Below are positions 20,375-29,084 of a stretch of 64,000 bases of DNA, one piece after another. Within the stretch, counting starts at the first letter, position 1; each line of letters begins with the position of its first letter. Location: assembly GCF_000519305.1 (NCBI RefSeq), contig NZ_JAFG01000005.1:252018-316017 (forward strand). The letters are read 5' to 3'. The stretch comes from Mesorhizobium ciceri WSM4083. GTDB lineage: Bacteria; Pseudomonadota; Alphaproteobacteria; Rhizobiales; Rhizobiaceae. The position numbers and the translations under genes are program-made. Below the pieces are notes generated by a model. It was not told the origin of the DNA, did no database searches, and saw only the letters and a list, made by a program, of their open reading frames with translations.

Positions 20375-21301
20375 ATGGATCGCGATCTGCTCAGCCATCT
20401 CCCTGTCGTGGTCGCCGTTGCCCGGCGCGGCGGCTTCGCGCTTGCGGCTGCCGAACTCGGCATGAGCCCTTCGGCGGTCAGCCATGCGGTGCGCATTGTC
20501 GAAGAACGGATCGGCCAGCCCTTGTTCGCCCGCACGACTCGCAGCGTTTCGCTCACCGAGGCCGGCAAGGCGCTGGTGGAAACGGCGGCTCCGGCCCTCC
20601 AGGATATTGCCGAGCGGATGGACCGCATCCGCAGCGTCAAAGGCAGGCCGTCTGGCCTGCTCAGGATCAACGCCTCCAACATCGCGATACCATTGGCGGT
20701 GACGCCGGTGGTCGCGGCGATGGCCGAGCGCTATCCGGAGGTTACGGTCGAGGTCTTCGCCGACCAGGCTCTGGTCGATATCGTCGGCGAAGGCTTCGAT
20801 GCCGGCATCCGGCTTGGCGAGATGATCGCTCAGGACATGGTCGTGGTCCGGCTGACGCCGCCATTCTCCGTCGTCATCGTCGCCTCGCCCGCTTACATCG
20901 GAAGGCACGGCCGTCCCGGCAGCGTTGCCGACCTGGCGAACCACAATTGTATCGGCTACCGGCTCGTCCGCTCCGGTGCGCTCTATCGCTGGGATCTGAT
21001 CGATGATGGCAAGGACATCGCCGTGGAGACGCGGGGCAGCGTTGTCGTGACGGATTCGCTCGCGGCAATCGATCTTGCGCTTGCAGGCGTCGGGCTCGCC
21101 TATATGTTCGAGCCGCTGGCGCGCGCCGATCTTGCCGCGGGCCGCCTCGTCCAGGTGCTGCCGCAGACAGCGATCGAGGAGCCGGGGCTATTCCTGTATT
21201 TTCCGCGACGGGCGGCGATGGCGCCGAAGCTCAGGGCCTTTATCGACACCGCACAAGAAATCGGCCGGGCCTCCTTGCGGACACCCGGCCGAGTTGCCTG
21301 A
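20375..21301 (+). CDS. LysR-family transcriptional regulator
   Basis: A 308-residue regulator with an N-terminal winged helix-turn-helix (FALAAAELGMSPSAVSHAVRI, residues about 21-41) and a C-terminal periplasmic-binding-protein-like effector domain (residues about 90-300). It belongs to the large group that often acts next to oxidoreductases. It is divergent from the NTF2-like and aldo/keto reductase genes, 116 bp away, and probably controls them. The ligand is unknown. Its stop lies 21 bp from the convergent tsf stop, with a short hairpin between them. Confidence 0.9.
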   Translation: MDRDLLSHLPVVVAVARRGGFALAAAELGMSPSAVSHAVRIVEERIGQPLFARTTRSVSLTEAGKALVETAAPALQDIAERMDRIRSVKGRPSGLLRINASNIAIPLAVTPVVAAMAERYPEVTVEVFADQALVDIVGEGFDAGIRLGEMIAQDMVVVRLTPPFSVVIVASPAYIGRHGRPGSVADLANHNCIGYRLVRSGALYRWDLIDDGKDIAVETRGSVVVTDSLAAIDLALAGVGLAYMFEPLARADLAAGRLVQVLPQTAIEEPGLFLYFPRRAAMAPKLRAFIDTAQEIGRASLRTPGRVA

Positions 21302-21308
21302 GTTCGTA

Positions 21309-21332
21309 AGCCCTGGAAAGGGCTATTTCTTG
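21309..21332. terminator. Short hairpin between LysR gene and tsf
   Basis: AGCCCT (21309-21314) pairs with AGGGCT (21319-21324) over a four-base loop, followed on the + strand by ATTTCTT. It overlaps the tsf stop codon. A weak terminator for the LysR gene is possible; there is no T-run on the other strand. Confidence 0.35.
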
Positions 21333-22243
21333 ACCGCTGCAGCGACTTCCGCGGCGAAATCGGTCTCTTCCTTCTCGATGCCCTCGCCCAGTGCAAAGCG
21401 CAGGTAGGCGGTGATCTTGGCCGGGGCACCGATCTCCTTCTCGGCATCCTTCAGCGCCTTCTCGACAGTGATGTCGGGATTGAGCACGAAGGCCTGCTTC
21501 AGGAGCACGACTTCCTCGTAGAACTTGCGCAGACGGCCCTCGACCATCTTCTCGATGATCGCTTCCGGCTTGCCGGACTGGCGCGCCTGGTCGGAGAAGA
21601 TCGCCTTCTCGCGTTCGACCGCGGCCGGGTCGATCTGCTCTGCGGTCAGCGCCAGCGGGTTGGTGGCGGCAACATGCATGGCCACCTGGCGGCCAAAGGC
21701 GTTGGCGGCATGCTCATTGCCCGTGGTCTCGATCGCGACCAGCACGCCGAGCTTGCCAAGGCCGTCGGCAACCGCGTTGTGAACGTAGGTAGCGACAGCG
21801 CCGTGCGGAACGGTGAGCTTGGCCGAGCGGCGGAAGCCCATGTTTTCGCCGATGGTGCCGACAGCGTCCTTGATGGTGTCGGCAACCGACTTGTCGGAAC
21901 CCGGATACTTTGCGGCAGCCACAGCTTCGGTCGTGCCATAGGCCAGGGCAACCTTGGCAACGTTGGCGACGATTTCCTGAAACGCGGCGTTGCGGGCAAC
22001 GAAGTCGGTCTCGGAATTGACCTCGACGACGGCAGCCTCGCGCACGCCATTGTCGACGCCGATCAGGCCTTCAGCCGCGGTGCGGCCAGCCTTCTTGTCG
22101 GCCTTGGAGATACCCTTCTTGCGCAGCCAGTCGACGGCCTCTTCCATGTTCCCGTTGGTCTCGGTCAACGCCGCCTTGCAATCCATCATGCCCGCGCCGG
22201 TCAAGTCGCGGAGTTCTTTGACCTGTGCAGCCGAAATGCTCAT
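21323..22243 (-). CDS. tsf: Elongation factor Ts
   Basis: The nucleotide exchange factor for EF-Tu, 306 residues. The N-terminal UBA-like domain ([19 protein letters not shown]) and the core motif [18 protein letters not shown] are diagnostic. I chose the ATG at 22243 (MSISAAQ); the frame is open a further 12 codons upstream without a ribosome site. It follows rpsB by 109 bp, as in nearly all bacteria. Confidence 0.97.
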   Translation of the reverse strand: MSISAAQVKELRDLTGAGMMDCKAALTETNGNMEEAVDWLRKKGISKADKKAGRTAAEGLIGVDNGVREAAVVEVNSETDFVARNAAFQEIVANVAKVALAYGTTEAVAAAKYPGSDKSVADTIKDAVGTIGENMGFRRSAKLTVPHGAVATYVHNAVADGLGKLGVLVAIETTGNEHAANAFGRQVAMHVAATNPLALTAEQIDPAAVEREKAIFSDQARQSGKPEAIIEKMVEGRLRKFYEEVVLLKQAFVLNPDITVEKALKDAEKEIGAPAKITAYLRFALGEGIEKEETDFAAEVAAAVKK

Positions 22244-22352
22244 TGTCGCCTCTTTGTCTAGAATGCACCGACGCACCATCGGTATTCGATGGTGCGTCTG
22301 TCTAGCGTGCCAGAATATGAGAAAGATGAAGGCCGCAACCGGCCTTCGATTA

Positions 22353-23141
22353 TCAAGCTTCGGGAGCTTCCGACGCCGGAGCCGGAGCCGGGTCGAGCGC
22401 GGGTTCGACGGGAGCTTCGATCGAAGCGCCGATGTCGACGCCGAGCGCGCCCTGCTGACGGGCGATGCCGTCGATCGCAGCCTTGGCGATCAGATCGCAA
22501 TAGAGCTGGATGGCGCGGGCCGCGTCGTCATTGCCGGGGATCGGGAAGTCGATCTTGTCCGGATCGCAGTTCGAATCGATGATGGCGACGACCGGGATGC
22601 CGAGACGCTTGGCCTCGAGGATGGCGATCGCTTCCTTGTTGGTGTCGATCACGAACATCAGGTCCGGCGTCGAGCCCATGTCCTTGATGCCGCCCAGCGC
22701 CTTGTCGAGCTTCTCGCGCTCGCGGTCGAGGTTCAGGCGTTCCTTCTTGGTCAACCCTTGCGCCTCGCCGGCCAGCATCTCGTCGAGCTTGCGCAGGCGC
22801 TGGATCGAATTCGAGATCGTCTTCCAGTTGGTCAGCATGCCGCCGAGCCAACGCGAGTTGACATAATACTGAGCCGAACGCTGTGCAGCATCGGCGACAA
22901 TGTCGGACGCCTGGCGCTTGGTGCCGACGAACAGCACGCGGCCGCCCTTGGCGACAGTGTCGGAAACCTGCTTCAGCGCCTGGTGCAGCAAAGGCACCGT
23001 CTGGCTGAGGTCGATGATGTGGATGTTGTTGCGGGCGCCATAGATGTAGGGCGCCATCTTCGGGTTCCAGCGGTGGGTCTGGTGGCCAAAGTGAATGCCA
23101 GCTTCCAAAAGCTGGCGCATGCTGAAATCAGGCAGTGCCAT
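22353..23141 (-). CDS. rpsB: 30S ribosomal protein S2
   Basis: A 262-residue primary-structure match to S2: [20 protein letters not shown] near the start, [16 protein letters not shown] and [20 protein letters not shown] later. The C-terminus carries an Ala/Pro-rich extension ([16 protein letters not shown]), which is common in rhizobia. A strong ribosome site AAAGGAA precedes the ATG. Confidence 0.97.
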   Translation of the reverse strand: MALPDFSMRQLLEAGIHFGHQTHRWNPKMAPYIYGARNNIHIIDLSQTVPLLHQALKQVSDTVAKGGRVLFVGTKRQASDIVADAAQRSAQYYVNSRWLGGMLTNWKTISNSIQRLRKLDEMLAGEAQGLTKKERLNLDREREKLDKALGGIKDMGSTPDLMFVIDTNKEAIAILEAKRLGIPVVAIIDSNCDPDKIDFPIPGNDDAARAIQLYCDLIAKAAIDGIARQQGALGVDIGASIEAPVEPALDPAPAPASEAPEA

Positions 23142-23185
23142 TCAAAGTTCCTTTCCGGTTAACCTCCACGGACACAGGCATTTTT

Positions 23186-23297
23186 GGACTTTGTCCTCGA
23201 ACGCCACCGGAGGTTTCAGCCGGATTTCTCCCGGGCAGACACCAAAGTCCGTGTGTGGAATGAGCGCGCATATAGAGGGGATGCGCGATAAACGCAA
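23186..23297 (-). promoter_or_regulatory. rpsB promoter and structured leader
   Basis: On the minus strand, TTGCGT (23292-23297), a 17-bp spacer and TATATG (23269-23274) form a good promoter. The transcript would start near 23262, leaving a leader of about 120 nt. Within it GGACTTTG pairs with CAAAGTCC (23243-23250 with 23186-23193), enclosing a GC-rich loop. S2 is known to autoregulate rpsB-tsf through its leader in E. coli; whether this fold does so is inference. Confidence 0.5.
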
Positions 23298-23344
23298 GCG
23301 CCGCGAGATCTGTGGTGCGGCGTGCGACGATCCGGGCCCTGCCG

Positions 23345-23623
23345 TCAGCGCTTTATCTTCCCGTTCGGCACCCGCACCCGCCGGAAGACGGCGACGATCT
23401 CTTCGCGGCTGCATTCGATGGCGCCGAGCCGCACCGCTCGATCGCGCTCGAAGCCGGTTATGTCATAATGCGGCGCCGATGTCTTGGGCGGCCCCTGGTA
23501 GGATGAGCGCTTGACGCCGAGCCGGGCGGCAAAGCGATGCAACTCGTCGGTGTCGTCGGCCAACAGATGGCACCAGCGATGGCCGGCCCAGTTCCAGATC
23601 GCTGCGTCGACATAGACCGCCAT
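23345..23623 (-). CDS. DUF4031 domain protein
   Basis: A small protein of 92 residues beginning MAVYVDAAIWNWAGHRWCHL. The conserved DUF4031 pattern is present: W-x-H-L-x-A-D, then ELHRFAARLGVKRSSYQG and the HYDITGFERDRAVRLGA segment. Function is unknown. I prefer the ATG at 23623 because family members begin with M-x-V-Y-V-D; the frame is open 11 codons further to a GTG. It is leftward, downstream of the acyltransferase gene by 59 bp. Confidence 0.8.
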   Translation of the reverse strand: MAVYVDAAIWNWAGHRWCHLLADDTDELHRFAARLGVKRSSYQGPPKTSAPHYDITGFERDRAVRLGAIECSREEIVAVFRRVRVPNGKIKR

Positions 23624-23682
23624 GAAGCTTGCTGTTTGCCTTCCATCCCTGACCACAGCCGGCCACGTGGCCCGTCAGGATG

Positions 23683-24981
23683 TCAGGGACGATAGAATGG
23701 ATTCGGATAGGAAATGAAGCTGCCCTTGGCCGCAAGCTCGGCCACAATGTTGGTGACTGTATCCTGCATGCGACGGTGCAGCTCGGCAACCGCATCGTCG
23801 ATCGAGCCCGTATGCGCATGCAAGCCCAGTGCCTCCGGCACCCGGATGTGGGCGCAACGCGGCCCTGCCGGCTGCGGAACGAACCGGTTCATCGTGTCGC
23901 GCAGTCCGCCCCGGCAATAGTCGTTGCGGATCCGCTTCAGATGTTCGGCGATCTCCTCCTGAGTGATGCTCGGATTGGCCGAGGCCCAAGGTCCGAGGCG
24001 TTGCAGTCTCTGAACCCTATCGGCGAGCGCGCGGACCTGCCTTTGCCGTTCCGCATCGCCAGCGTTTTCGCGCTGCCAGCGACGCGCACGCCGCAGAAGC
24101 TCGGCAGTGTCGGTGACATCAATGTCGGCTGAGATGCTTTTGCCGAGCCGGCGGCCGAGCTCAGTGGCCAAAACCCTCTGGCGCTGGGCATGGGAAGCGC
24201 CTTGGTCGAATGGCATGCCGCTGGCGGCTTCATCGCGGGCCAGCAGCGTCGAATAGATATGGTGAATGCGCTGCGGCAGCGTGTCGGTCGCAAGGCGTTC
24301 TACTTTCAGGCTTTTCTCGACATAGGCGCATTCCTTCGCCAGCGCCGCTTCGACATTCCCGGTGAAGGCAAGCTTCCAGACGACTGGCGCGATCCAGACC
24401 TTGAAGTCCGGATCCGTGGCCTGACCGCGCTTGAGGGCCTCCAGCCCCATCTCGACGGCACCCGGCAGCAAAGGCGCAACGACATTGGCATGCCAGCCGA
24501 CGCCGCCTTCGGGATGCAGCAGCACGCCATGGCCTTTCAAGGCCCAGGCGATCGAGTGTTCCTTGGCTGCCCCGCTGTTGCCCGGAATCTGGGCGATCAG
24601 ATTGTTGGCCAGCCAGAACTTCTGCATCAGCCGGCCAAGGCCGTTGACGACACCATTGGTTGCCCATGAGGCCGTGAGCGGGCTGACCTGCGACACAATC
24701 TCCTTGTCGATCATCCAGTCGGTGAAGAACTCGGGATGATTGGGCGTGATGAAGGTCGCCTTCCCTGCCCCGCAACTGGCCTTCAGCCGCTCAAGATCGG
24801 CGTCGGGAAAGTCGATATGGCGGACATTGGCGACGCCGCGAAGACCGGCCAGGCGATTGAACGGCAACAGATCGCGAAATCCGGGAATGCCGCGCAGCAT
24901 GACGATCCGGTTGACGGATGTCATGGCCCTGATCAGTGCCGGGTTGGGCCGCGGCGCCACGAATGTATCGATCCTGCTCAA
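23683..24981 (-). CDS. PlsC-like acyltransferase family protein
   Basis: A 432-residue protein with the landmarks of glycerolipid acyltransferases: an NHPEFFTDW motif near residue 80, where the catalytic His and Asp stand five residues apart, and LLHPEGGVGW near residue 155 in place of the FPEG substrate-binding motif. The last 200 residues are helical and Arg-rich, with no recognised domain. It may acylate a lysophospholipid, but the acceptor is unknown. The start appears to be TTG at 24981, with GAGGGGG six bases upstream; the next ATG is at 24924. The DUF4031 gene follows on the same strand. Confidence 0.6.
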   Translation of the reverse strand: MSRIDTFVAPRPNPALIRAMTSVNRIVMLRGIPGFRDLLPFNRLAGLRGVANVRHIDFPDADLERLKASCGAGKATFITPNHPEFFTDWMIDKEIVSQVSPLTASWATNGVVNGLGRLMQKFWLANNLIAQIPGNSGAAKEHSIAWALKGHGVLLHPEGGVGWHANVVAPLLPGAVEMGLEALKRGQATDPDFKVWIAPVVWKLAFTGNVEAALAKECAYVEKSLKVERLATDTLPQRIHHIYSTLLARDEAASGMPFDQGASHAQRQRVLATELGRRLGKSISADIDVTDTAELLRRARRWQRENAGDAERQRQVRALADRVQRLQRLGPWASANPSITQEEIAEHLKRIRNDYCRGGLRDTMNRFVPQPAGPRCAHIRVPEALGLHAHTGSIDDAVAELHRRMQDTVTNIVAELAAKGSFISYPNPFYRP

Positions 24982-25096
24982 GCTGATCCCCCTCGCGCCT
25001 GGACGCTGGGAAGCAGGTTGGGAGACGATTGCGGCACGTTCAAGTCGATCGTTACGACCACGCCGTGCCGTGGCAAATCAACTGCCTAGACCGGCA

Positions 25097-25924
25097 CTAT
25101 TTGGCGGGACAGGGTTTCGTCTGGTCGAACAGCGACAGGTTGACCAGCTTGCCGGTCATCGAGAAGTCGCCATAGTCCATGACGAGATCGCGGGTGATGC
25201 CGTTCTCATGCAGCTTGAAGCTGATACGGTATTCCGGCACCTCTTCGCCCGTCTTGTTGGTGTCGTCGAAATAGGCGATATCGACCGGCCAGTATTTGTC
25301 GGTGGCGAGCTTTGCCAGTGCCGAAGCTTCCGGGTCGGCCTTGTCGGCATCGGTTTTCTTGCCGACGACGACGGTGGTGGTCATCACCTTGTTGGCGTCT
25401 TCGGAACCGTCGAACAGGCTGGTTTCGTAAAAATTTTCGCCCTTTTCGGCCTTGCCGAGCAGCTCGACCAGATGCTGGGTCGGGAATTGGGTCGTCGCCA
25501 GCTCGACGCTGTTCTTTTCAGGCTTGTCGATGTCGACCTTCAGGCCCTTGGTTTCTTTCGTGGCGACGCCCTTGACCTCCTTGTCGAGATTCTGGTCGAC
25601 GAAGGATTTTGTCACGAACGAAAAGGTCTTGCCCTCGGCATCCTCGAAAGTGGTCGTCTGCTGGTCGGTCAACCTGGTGTTGTCGGCGGTGACGATCTGG
25701 GTGACGAAGCGGAATTTCACCGTATAGCCTTCGCAGGCCGAGCCATTGAACTCATAGACCATGCGGCCGGATATGCCGGTGATGCCGGACTGATCGGACG
25801 CTTTCTTCAGGGTAAGATCGTAGACGGCGCGGTGGGCTTGCAGCGCCGGCGCCGCGAAGGCAGGGCCGATCGAGAAGGCCCCCGACAACAGGACGGCATG
25901 GAATGCGAGGCGCGTTGCGCGCAT
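25097..25924 (-). CDS. eipB: EipB-family periplasmic envelope-integrity protein (DUF1849)
   Basis: A 275-residue periplasmic protein with a signal peptide ending at AFA-APA (about residue 25). The mature protein begins LQAHRAVYDLTLKKASDQSG and has alternating beta-strand patterns throughout. Two cysteines, one in SACEGYTVKF and one in the C-terminal KPCPAK, correspond to the conserved disulfide of Brucella EipB. That protein forms a beta-spiral and supports cell-envelope integrity together with the TPR protein TtpA. No ttpA candidate is nearby. The gene stands alone, leftward and divergent from the RidA gene. Confidence 0.88.
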   Translation of the reverse strand: MRATRLAFHAVLLSGAFSIGPAFAAPALQAHRAVYDLTLKKASDQSGITGISGRMVYEFNGSACEGYTVKFRFVTQIVTADNTRLTDQQTTTFEDAEGKTFSFVTKSFVDQNLDKEVKGVATKETKGLKVDIDKPEKNSVELATTQFPTQHLVELLGKAEKGENFYETSLFDGSEDANKVMTTTVVVGKKTDADKADPEASALAKLATDKYWPVDIAYFDDTNKTGEEVPEYRISFKLHENGITRDLVMDYGDFSMTGKLVNLSLFDQTKPCPAK

Positions 25925-26062
25925 GAGGTACTCCGATCGTCGCGACTGATGGCAGGCCGCAGGGAAAGATGGTCCAGCTTAAAAAAAGTCGTGGCGGAAG
26001 CGAGGCAAAAATAGCAATTTCGGCCCGGCCGGCGCGGCGTCACCAAGCAATAGGGAAATACC

Positions 26063-26527
26063 ATGAGTGAAACAATCGAAAAGCGGCTAAGCGATCTGGG
26101 TGTGACGCTTCCCGTCGCCGCCGCGCCCGCCGCCAACTACGTGCCTTATTGCAGGACCGGCAATCTGCTGTTCACCGCCGGGCAATTGCCGCTCAAGGAC
26201 GGCAAGCTGCAGGCGAGCGGGCTGTTAGGCCGCGATCTCGATACCGCAGGCGGCAAGGATGCGGCAAAATACTGCGCGATCAACATCCTGGCGCAGGCCA
26301 AGGCAGCACTCGGCGACCTCGAGAAGATTAGCCGTCTGGTGAAGATCACCGTTTTCGTCGCCTCGACACCTGAGTTCGTCGAGCAGCATCTGGTTGCCAA
26401 CGGCGCCTCCGATTTCCTGGTGGCGGCCCTTGGCGAGCGTGGCAAGCATGCACGCTCCGCCGTCGGCACCGCCTGCCTGCCGCTTAATGCCGCAGTGGAA
26501 ATCGAAGCCGTCTTCGAAATCGAATGA
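26063..26527 (+). CDS. RidA (YjgF/UK114) family protein
   Basis: A 154-residue member of the RidA superfamily, whose archetype hydrolyses reactive enamine/imine intermediates released by PLP enzymes. CRTGNLLFTAGQLPL near the start and the C-terminal ARSAVGTACLPLNAAVEIEAVFEIE, containing the conserved Arg, are visible. Members of this longer, divergent subgroup do not all have deaminase activity, so the substrate is uncertain. AGGGA precedes the ATG. The gene is directly followed by the glycerophosphodiesterase gene. Confidence 0.88.
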   Translation: MSETIEKRLSDLGVTLPVAAAPAANYVPYCRTGNLLFTAGQLPLKDGKLQASGLLGRDLDTAGGKDAAKYCAINILAQAKAALGDLEKISRLVKITVFVASTPEFVEQHLVANGASDFLVAALGERGKHARSAVGTACLPLNAAVEIEAVFEIE

Positions 26528-26541
26528 GCCAGGGGACTGAT

Positions 26542-27270
26542 ATGACCGACCTATCCTGGCTGACCGCCCGGCCCGTCGCCCATCGCGGCTTCCACGACAT
26601 GAACAAGACGCGCTGGGAAAACACGCTGTCGGCCTTCGCCGCGGCGGCCGAACGCGGCTATGCCATCGAATGCGACGTCCACCTGTCGTCCGACCGCGTT
26701 CCCGTCATCATCCATGACGGCGATCTCAAGCGCCTGACCGGCCAGGATGGTTTCGTCTGGCAGCGCACCGCGGCTGAACTCGCGGCGCTCAGGGTCGGTG
26801 GCACGCCGGACCATGTGCCGACGCTGCAGGAAGCGCTCGACCTGGTGAACGGCCGCGTGCCATTGGTGGTCGAGTTGAAAGGCACGCCCGGCTATGACGA
26901 AGGCCTGGTGGCAAGCGTCGGCAAGATGCTCAAGCGCTACAAGGGCAAGGCGGCGATCATGTCGTTCGACCATTGGCTGGTCCGCGATTTTCCGAAGGAC
27001 GCGCCGGGCATCCCAGGGGGTCTCACCGCCTATGGCAAGGACGTCGGGTTGATCGAGGCGCATTTCGCCATGCTGGCGCATGAGATCGCCTTCACCTCCT
27101 ACGCCGCCGGCGACCTGCCAAACCCATTTGTCAGCTTCGTGCGTGAAAGGCTGAAAATGCCTGTTATCACCTGGACGGTGCATGACCAGCCGGCGGTCGA
27201 CCTGACCTTCAGATATGCCGACCAGATGACATTCGAAGGGTTCGAACCCGATCTGGTCAAAGTCGCCTGA
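26542..27270 (+). CDS. ugpQ: Glycerophosphodiester phosphodiesterase
   Basis: A 242-residue cytoplasmic GDPD-fold enzyme that releases glycerol 3-phosphate from deacylated phospholipids. The catalytic HRGFHD (residues about 14-19), the metal ligands in IECDVHLSSD and the HDGDLKRLTG motif are present. I chose the ATG at 26542, with AGGGG six bases upstream; an ATG at 26524 overlaps the RidA stop as ATGA but has no ribosome site. There is no signal peptide, so it acts on internal substrates. Its product could feed GlpD, encoded at 61.7-63.2 kb. Confidence 0.9.
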   Translation: MTDLSWLTARPVAHRGFHDMNKTRWENTLSAFAAAAERGYAIECDVHLSSDRVPVIIHDGDLKRLTGQDGFVWQRTAAELAALRVGGTPDHVPTLQEALDLVNGRVPLVVELKGTPGYDEGLVASVGKMLKRYKGKAAIMSFDHWLVRDFPKDAPGIPGGLTAYGKDVGLIEAHFAMLAHEIAFTSYAAGDLPNPFVSFVRERLKMPVITWTVHDQPAVDLTFRYADQMTFEGFEPDLVKVA

Positions 27271-27320
27271 GTGTCTGAAACGTGACTTGTACCAGGCCGG
27301 CCGGAGCTTAAATAAGCCTC

Positions 27321-28535
27321 ATGGATCAGGGCGACGAGGGTGACGGACAAACGGCCAATGCGGATTATTCGATCCGCGTCGCCGCGGGCATCGGCGCCTT
27401 CACCTGTGATGAATGGAACGGCTTTGCCGGAACCGCGCGCGGCGATATAGAAACCAGTTACAATCCTTTGGTTTCCTTCGCTTTTCTAAGCGCGCTCGAG
27501 GATTCCGGATGCGCCGTGCGGCGCACCGGTTGGCAGGGCCACCACCTCAGGCTGGAGGATGGGCAAGGCAGATTGCTGGGCGGGGTGCCCTGTTATCTCA
27601 AATCGCACAGCCAGGGCGAATATGTGTTCGACCATGGCTGGTCGGATGCGTTCGAGCGCGCGGGTGGCCGTTACTATCCCAAACTTCAAAGTGCCGTGCC
27701 GTTCTCCCCGGTCACCGGCCCTCGCCTGCTGGTCACCAGGGGCGAGGACAGTGCCAAGGTGAAGGCCGGCCTCGCGGCGGGCCTGAAGGCGGTGACGCAA
27801 AAGCTCGGTGTCTCTTCCGCGCATGTCACCTTCGCGCAAGAGAGCGATGTGGAGGTGCTAGAAGCAGCCGGTTTCCTGCACCGCACCGACCAGCAATTCC
27901 ATTTCTTCAACGAAGGCTTTTCAACTTATGACGACTTCCTCGCCACCCTTGCCTCGCGCAAGCGAAAGGCGATGAAGAAGGAAAGGCGCGAAGCGCTTGG
28001 CGACGGCATTTCGATCGACCGGTTGACCGGCAAGGACCTCACGGAAAAGGCCTGGGATGATTTCTTCGCCTTCTACATGGACACCGGCAGCCGTAAATGG
28101 GGCCGGCCCTATCTCAACCGTCAATTCTTCTCGATGATCGGCGAACGCATGGCCGACGACATCCTGCTGGTGATGGCCAGGCGCAATGGGCGCTATATTG
28201 CCGGCGCCATCAATTTCATCGGCTCCGACGCACTCTATGGCCGCAACTGGGGCTGCATCGAAGACCATCCCTTCCTGCATTTCGAGGTCTGCTACCATCA
28301 GGCGATCGACTTCGCCATCGAGCGCAAGCTGAAGGTGGTCGAGGCGGGCGCGCAGGGCGAACACAAGCTGGCGCGCGGCTACCGGCCGGTGACCATGCAT
28401 TCCGCGCACTACATTGCGCACCCAGGCCTGCGCAACGCCGTCGCCGACTATCTCAGGCGCGAACGGCAAGAGGTGGAGCGGATGAGCGAATATCTGGAAG
28501 AGCACACCCCGTTCCGCAAGGATCTCGAGGAGTAG
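27321..28535 (+). CDS. FemAB/GNAT-like protein of the DUF482 family
   Basis: A 404-residue protein with DUF482 (COG3146) features: SYNPLVSFAFLSALEDSGC, LLGGVPCYLKSHSQGEYVFDHGW, PVTGPRLLV, and a C-terminal GNAT-like half including GALYGRNWG-type and FHFEVCYHQAIDFAIER-type segments (here DALYGRNWGCIEDHPFLHFE). The family is annotated as peptidoglycan biosynthesis or recognition by distant likeness to FemAB aminoacyl transferases; no activity is proven. It is preceded by a 50-bp gap from ugpQ and followed by the HIT gene. Confidence 0.82.
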   Translation: MDQGDEGDGQTANADYSIRVAAGIGAFTCDEWNGFAGTARGDIETSYNPLVSFAFLSALEDSGCAVRRTGWQGHHLRLEDGQGRLLGGVPCYLKSHSQGEYVFDHGWSDAFERAGGRYYPKLQSAVPFSPVTGPRLLVTRGEDSAKVKAGLAAGLKAVTQKLGVSSAHVTFAQESDVEVLEAAGFLHRTDQQFHFFNEGFSTYDDFLATLASRKRKAMKKERREALGDGISIDRLTGKDLTEKAWDDFFAFYMDTGSRKWGRPYLNRQFFSMIGERMADDILLVMARRNGRYIAGAINFIGSDALYGRNWGCIEDHPFLHFEVCYHQAIDFAIERKLKVVEAGAQGEHKLARGYRPVTMHSAHYIAHPGLRNAVADYLRRERQEVERMSEYLEEHTPFRKDLEE

Positions 28536-28625
28536 CAACCGCGCCGCCCGATGGTCAATTTTCCAATCGTCTTGCCGAATTTCGGCGGCTTCGCTACACG
28601 AAAGGCACAATCCGGAGCGTTCGCC

Positions 28626-29057
28626 ATGACCGAGGCCGCCTACGATACCGACAACATTTTCGCCAAGATCCTGCGCGGCGAAATTCCTTCGCACCGTGTC
28701 TATGAGGATGAAGCGGTCATCGCCTTCATGGATGTGATGCCGCAGGGGCCGGGCCATACGCTGGTGGTGCCGAAAGCGCCGTCGCGCAACCTTCTCGATG
28801 CCGATCCTTCAATTTTCGGCCCGCTCTTCACCGTCGTTCAGAAAGTGGCGCTGGCGGTGAAACAGGCCTTCGGCGCCGATGGCGTCACCGTCATGCAGTT
28901 CAATGAGCCGGCCTCGGGGCAGACCGTCTATCATCTGCACGTACATATCATCCCGCGCTTCGACGGCATCCCGCTGAAGCCGCACACGGGAGGAATGGAG
29001 AAGCCGGAGGTACTGGTCGAGAACGCCGAAAAGATACGGGCAGCGCTGCAAAGCTGA
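28626..29057 (+). CDS. HIT-family nucleotide hydrolase/transferase
   Basis: A 143-residue histidine-triad protein. The catalytic HxHxH motif is seen as YHLHVHIIPRF and the N-terminal DNIFAKILRGEIPSHRVYEDE is typical of the HinT-like bacterial branch, which hydrolyses adenosine phosphoramidates. GGAG is eight bases before the ATG at 28626; the upstream 25 codons in frame look non-coding. It converges with the CPT-type kinase gene. Confidence 0.92.
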   Translation: MTEAAYDTDNIFAKILRGEIPSHRVYEDEAVIAFMDVMPQGPGHTLVVPKAPSRNLLDADPSIFGPLFTVVQKVALAVKQAFGADGVTVMQFNEPASGQTVYHLHVHIIPRFDGIPLKPHTGGMEKPEVLVENAEKIRAALQS

Positions 29058-29084
29058 CGCCGCATGTCCGCTTGCGAAACCGTC

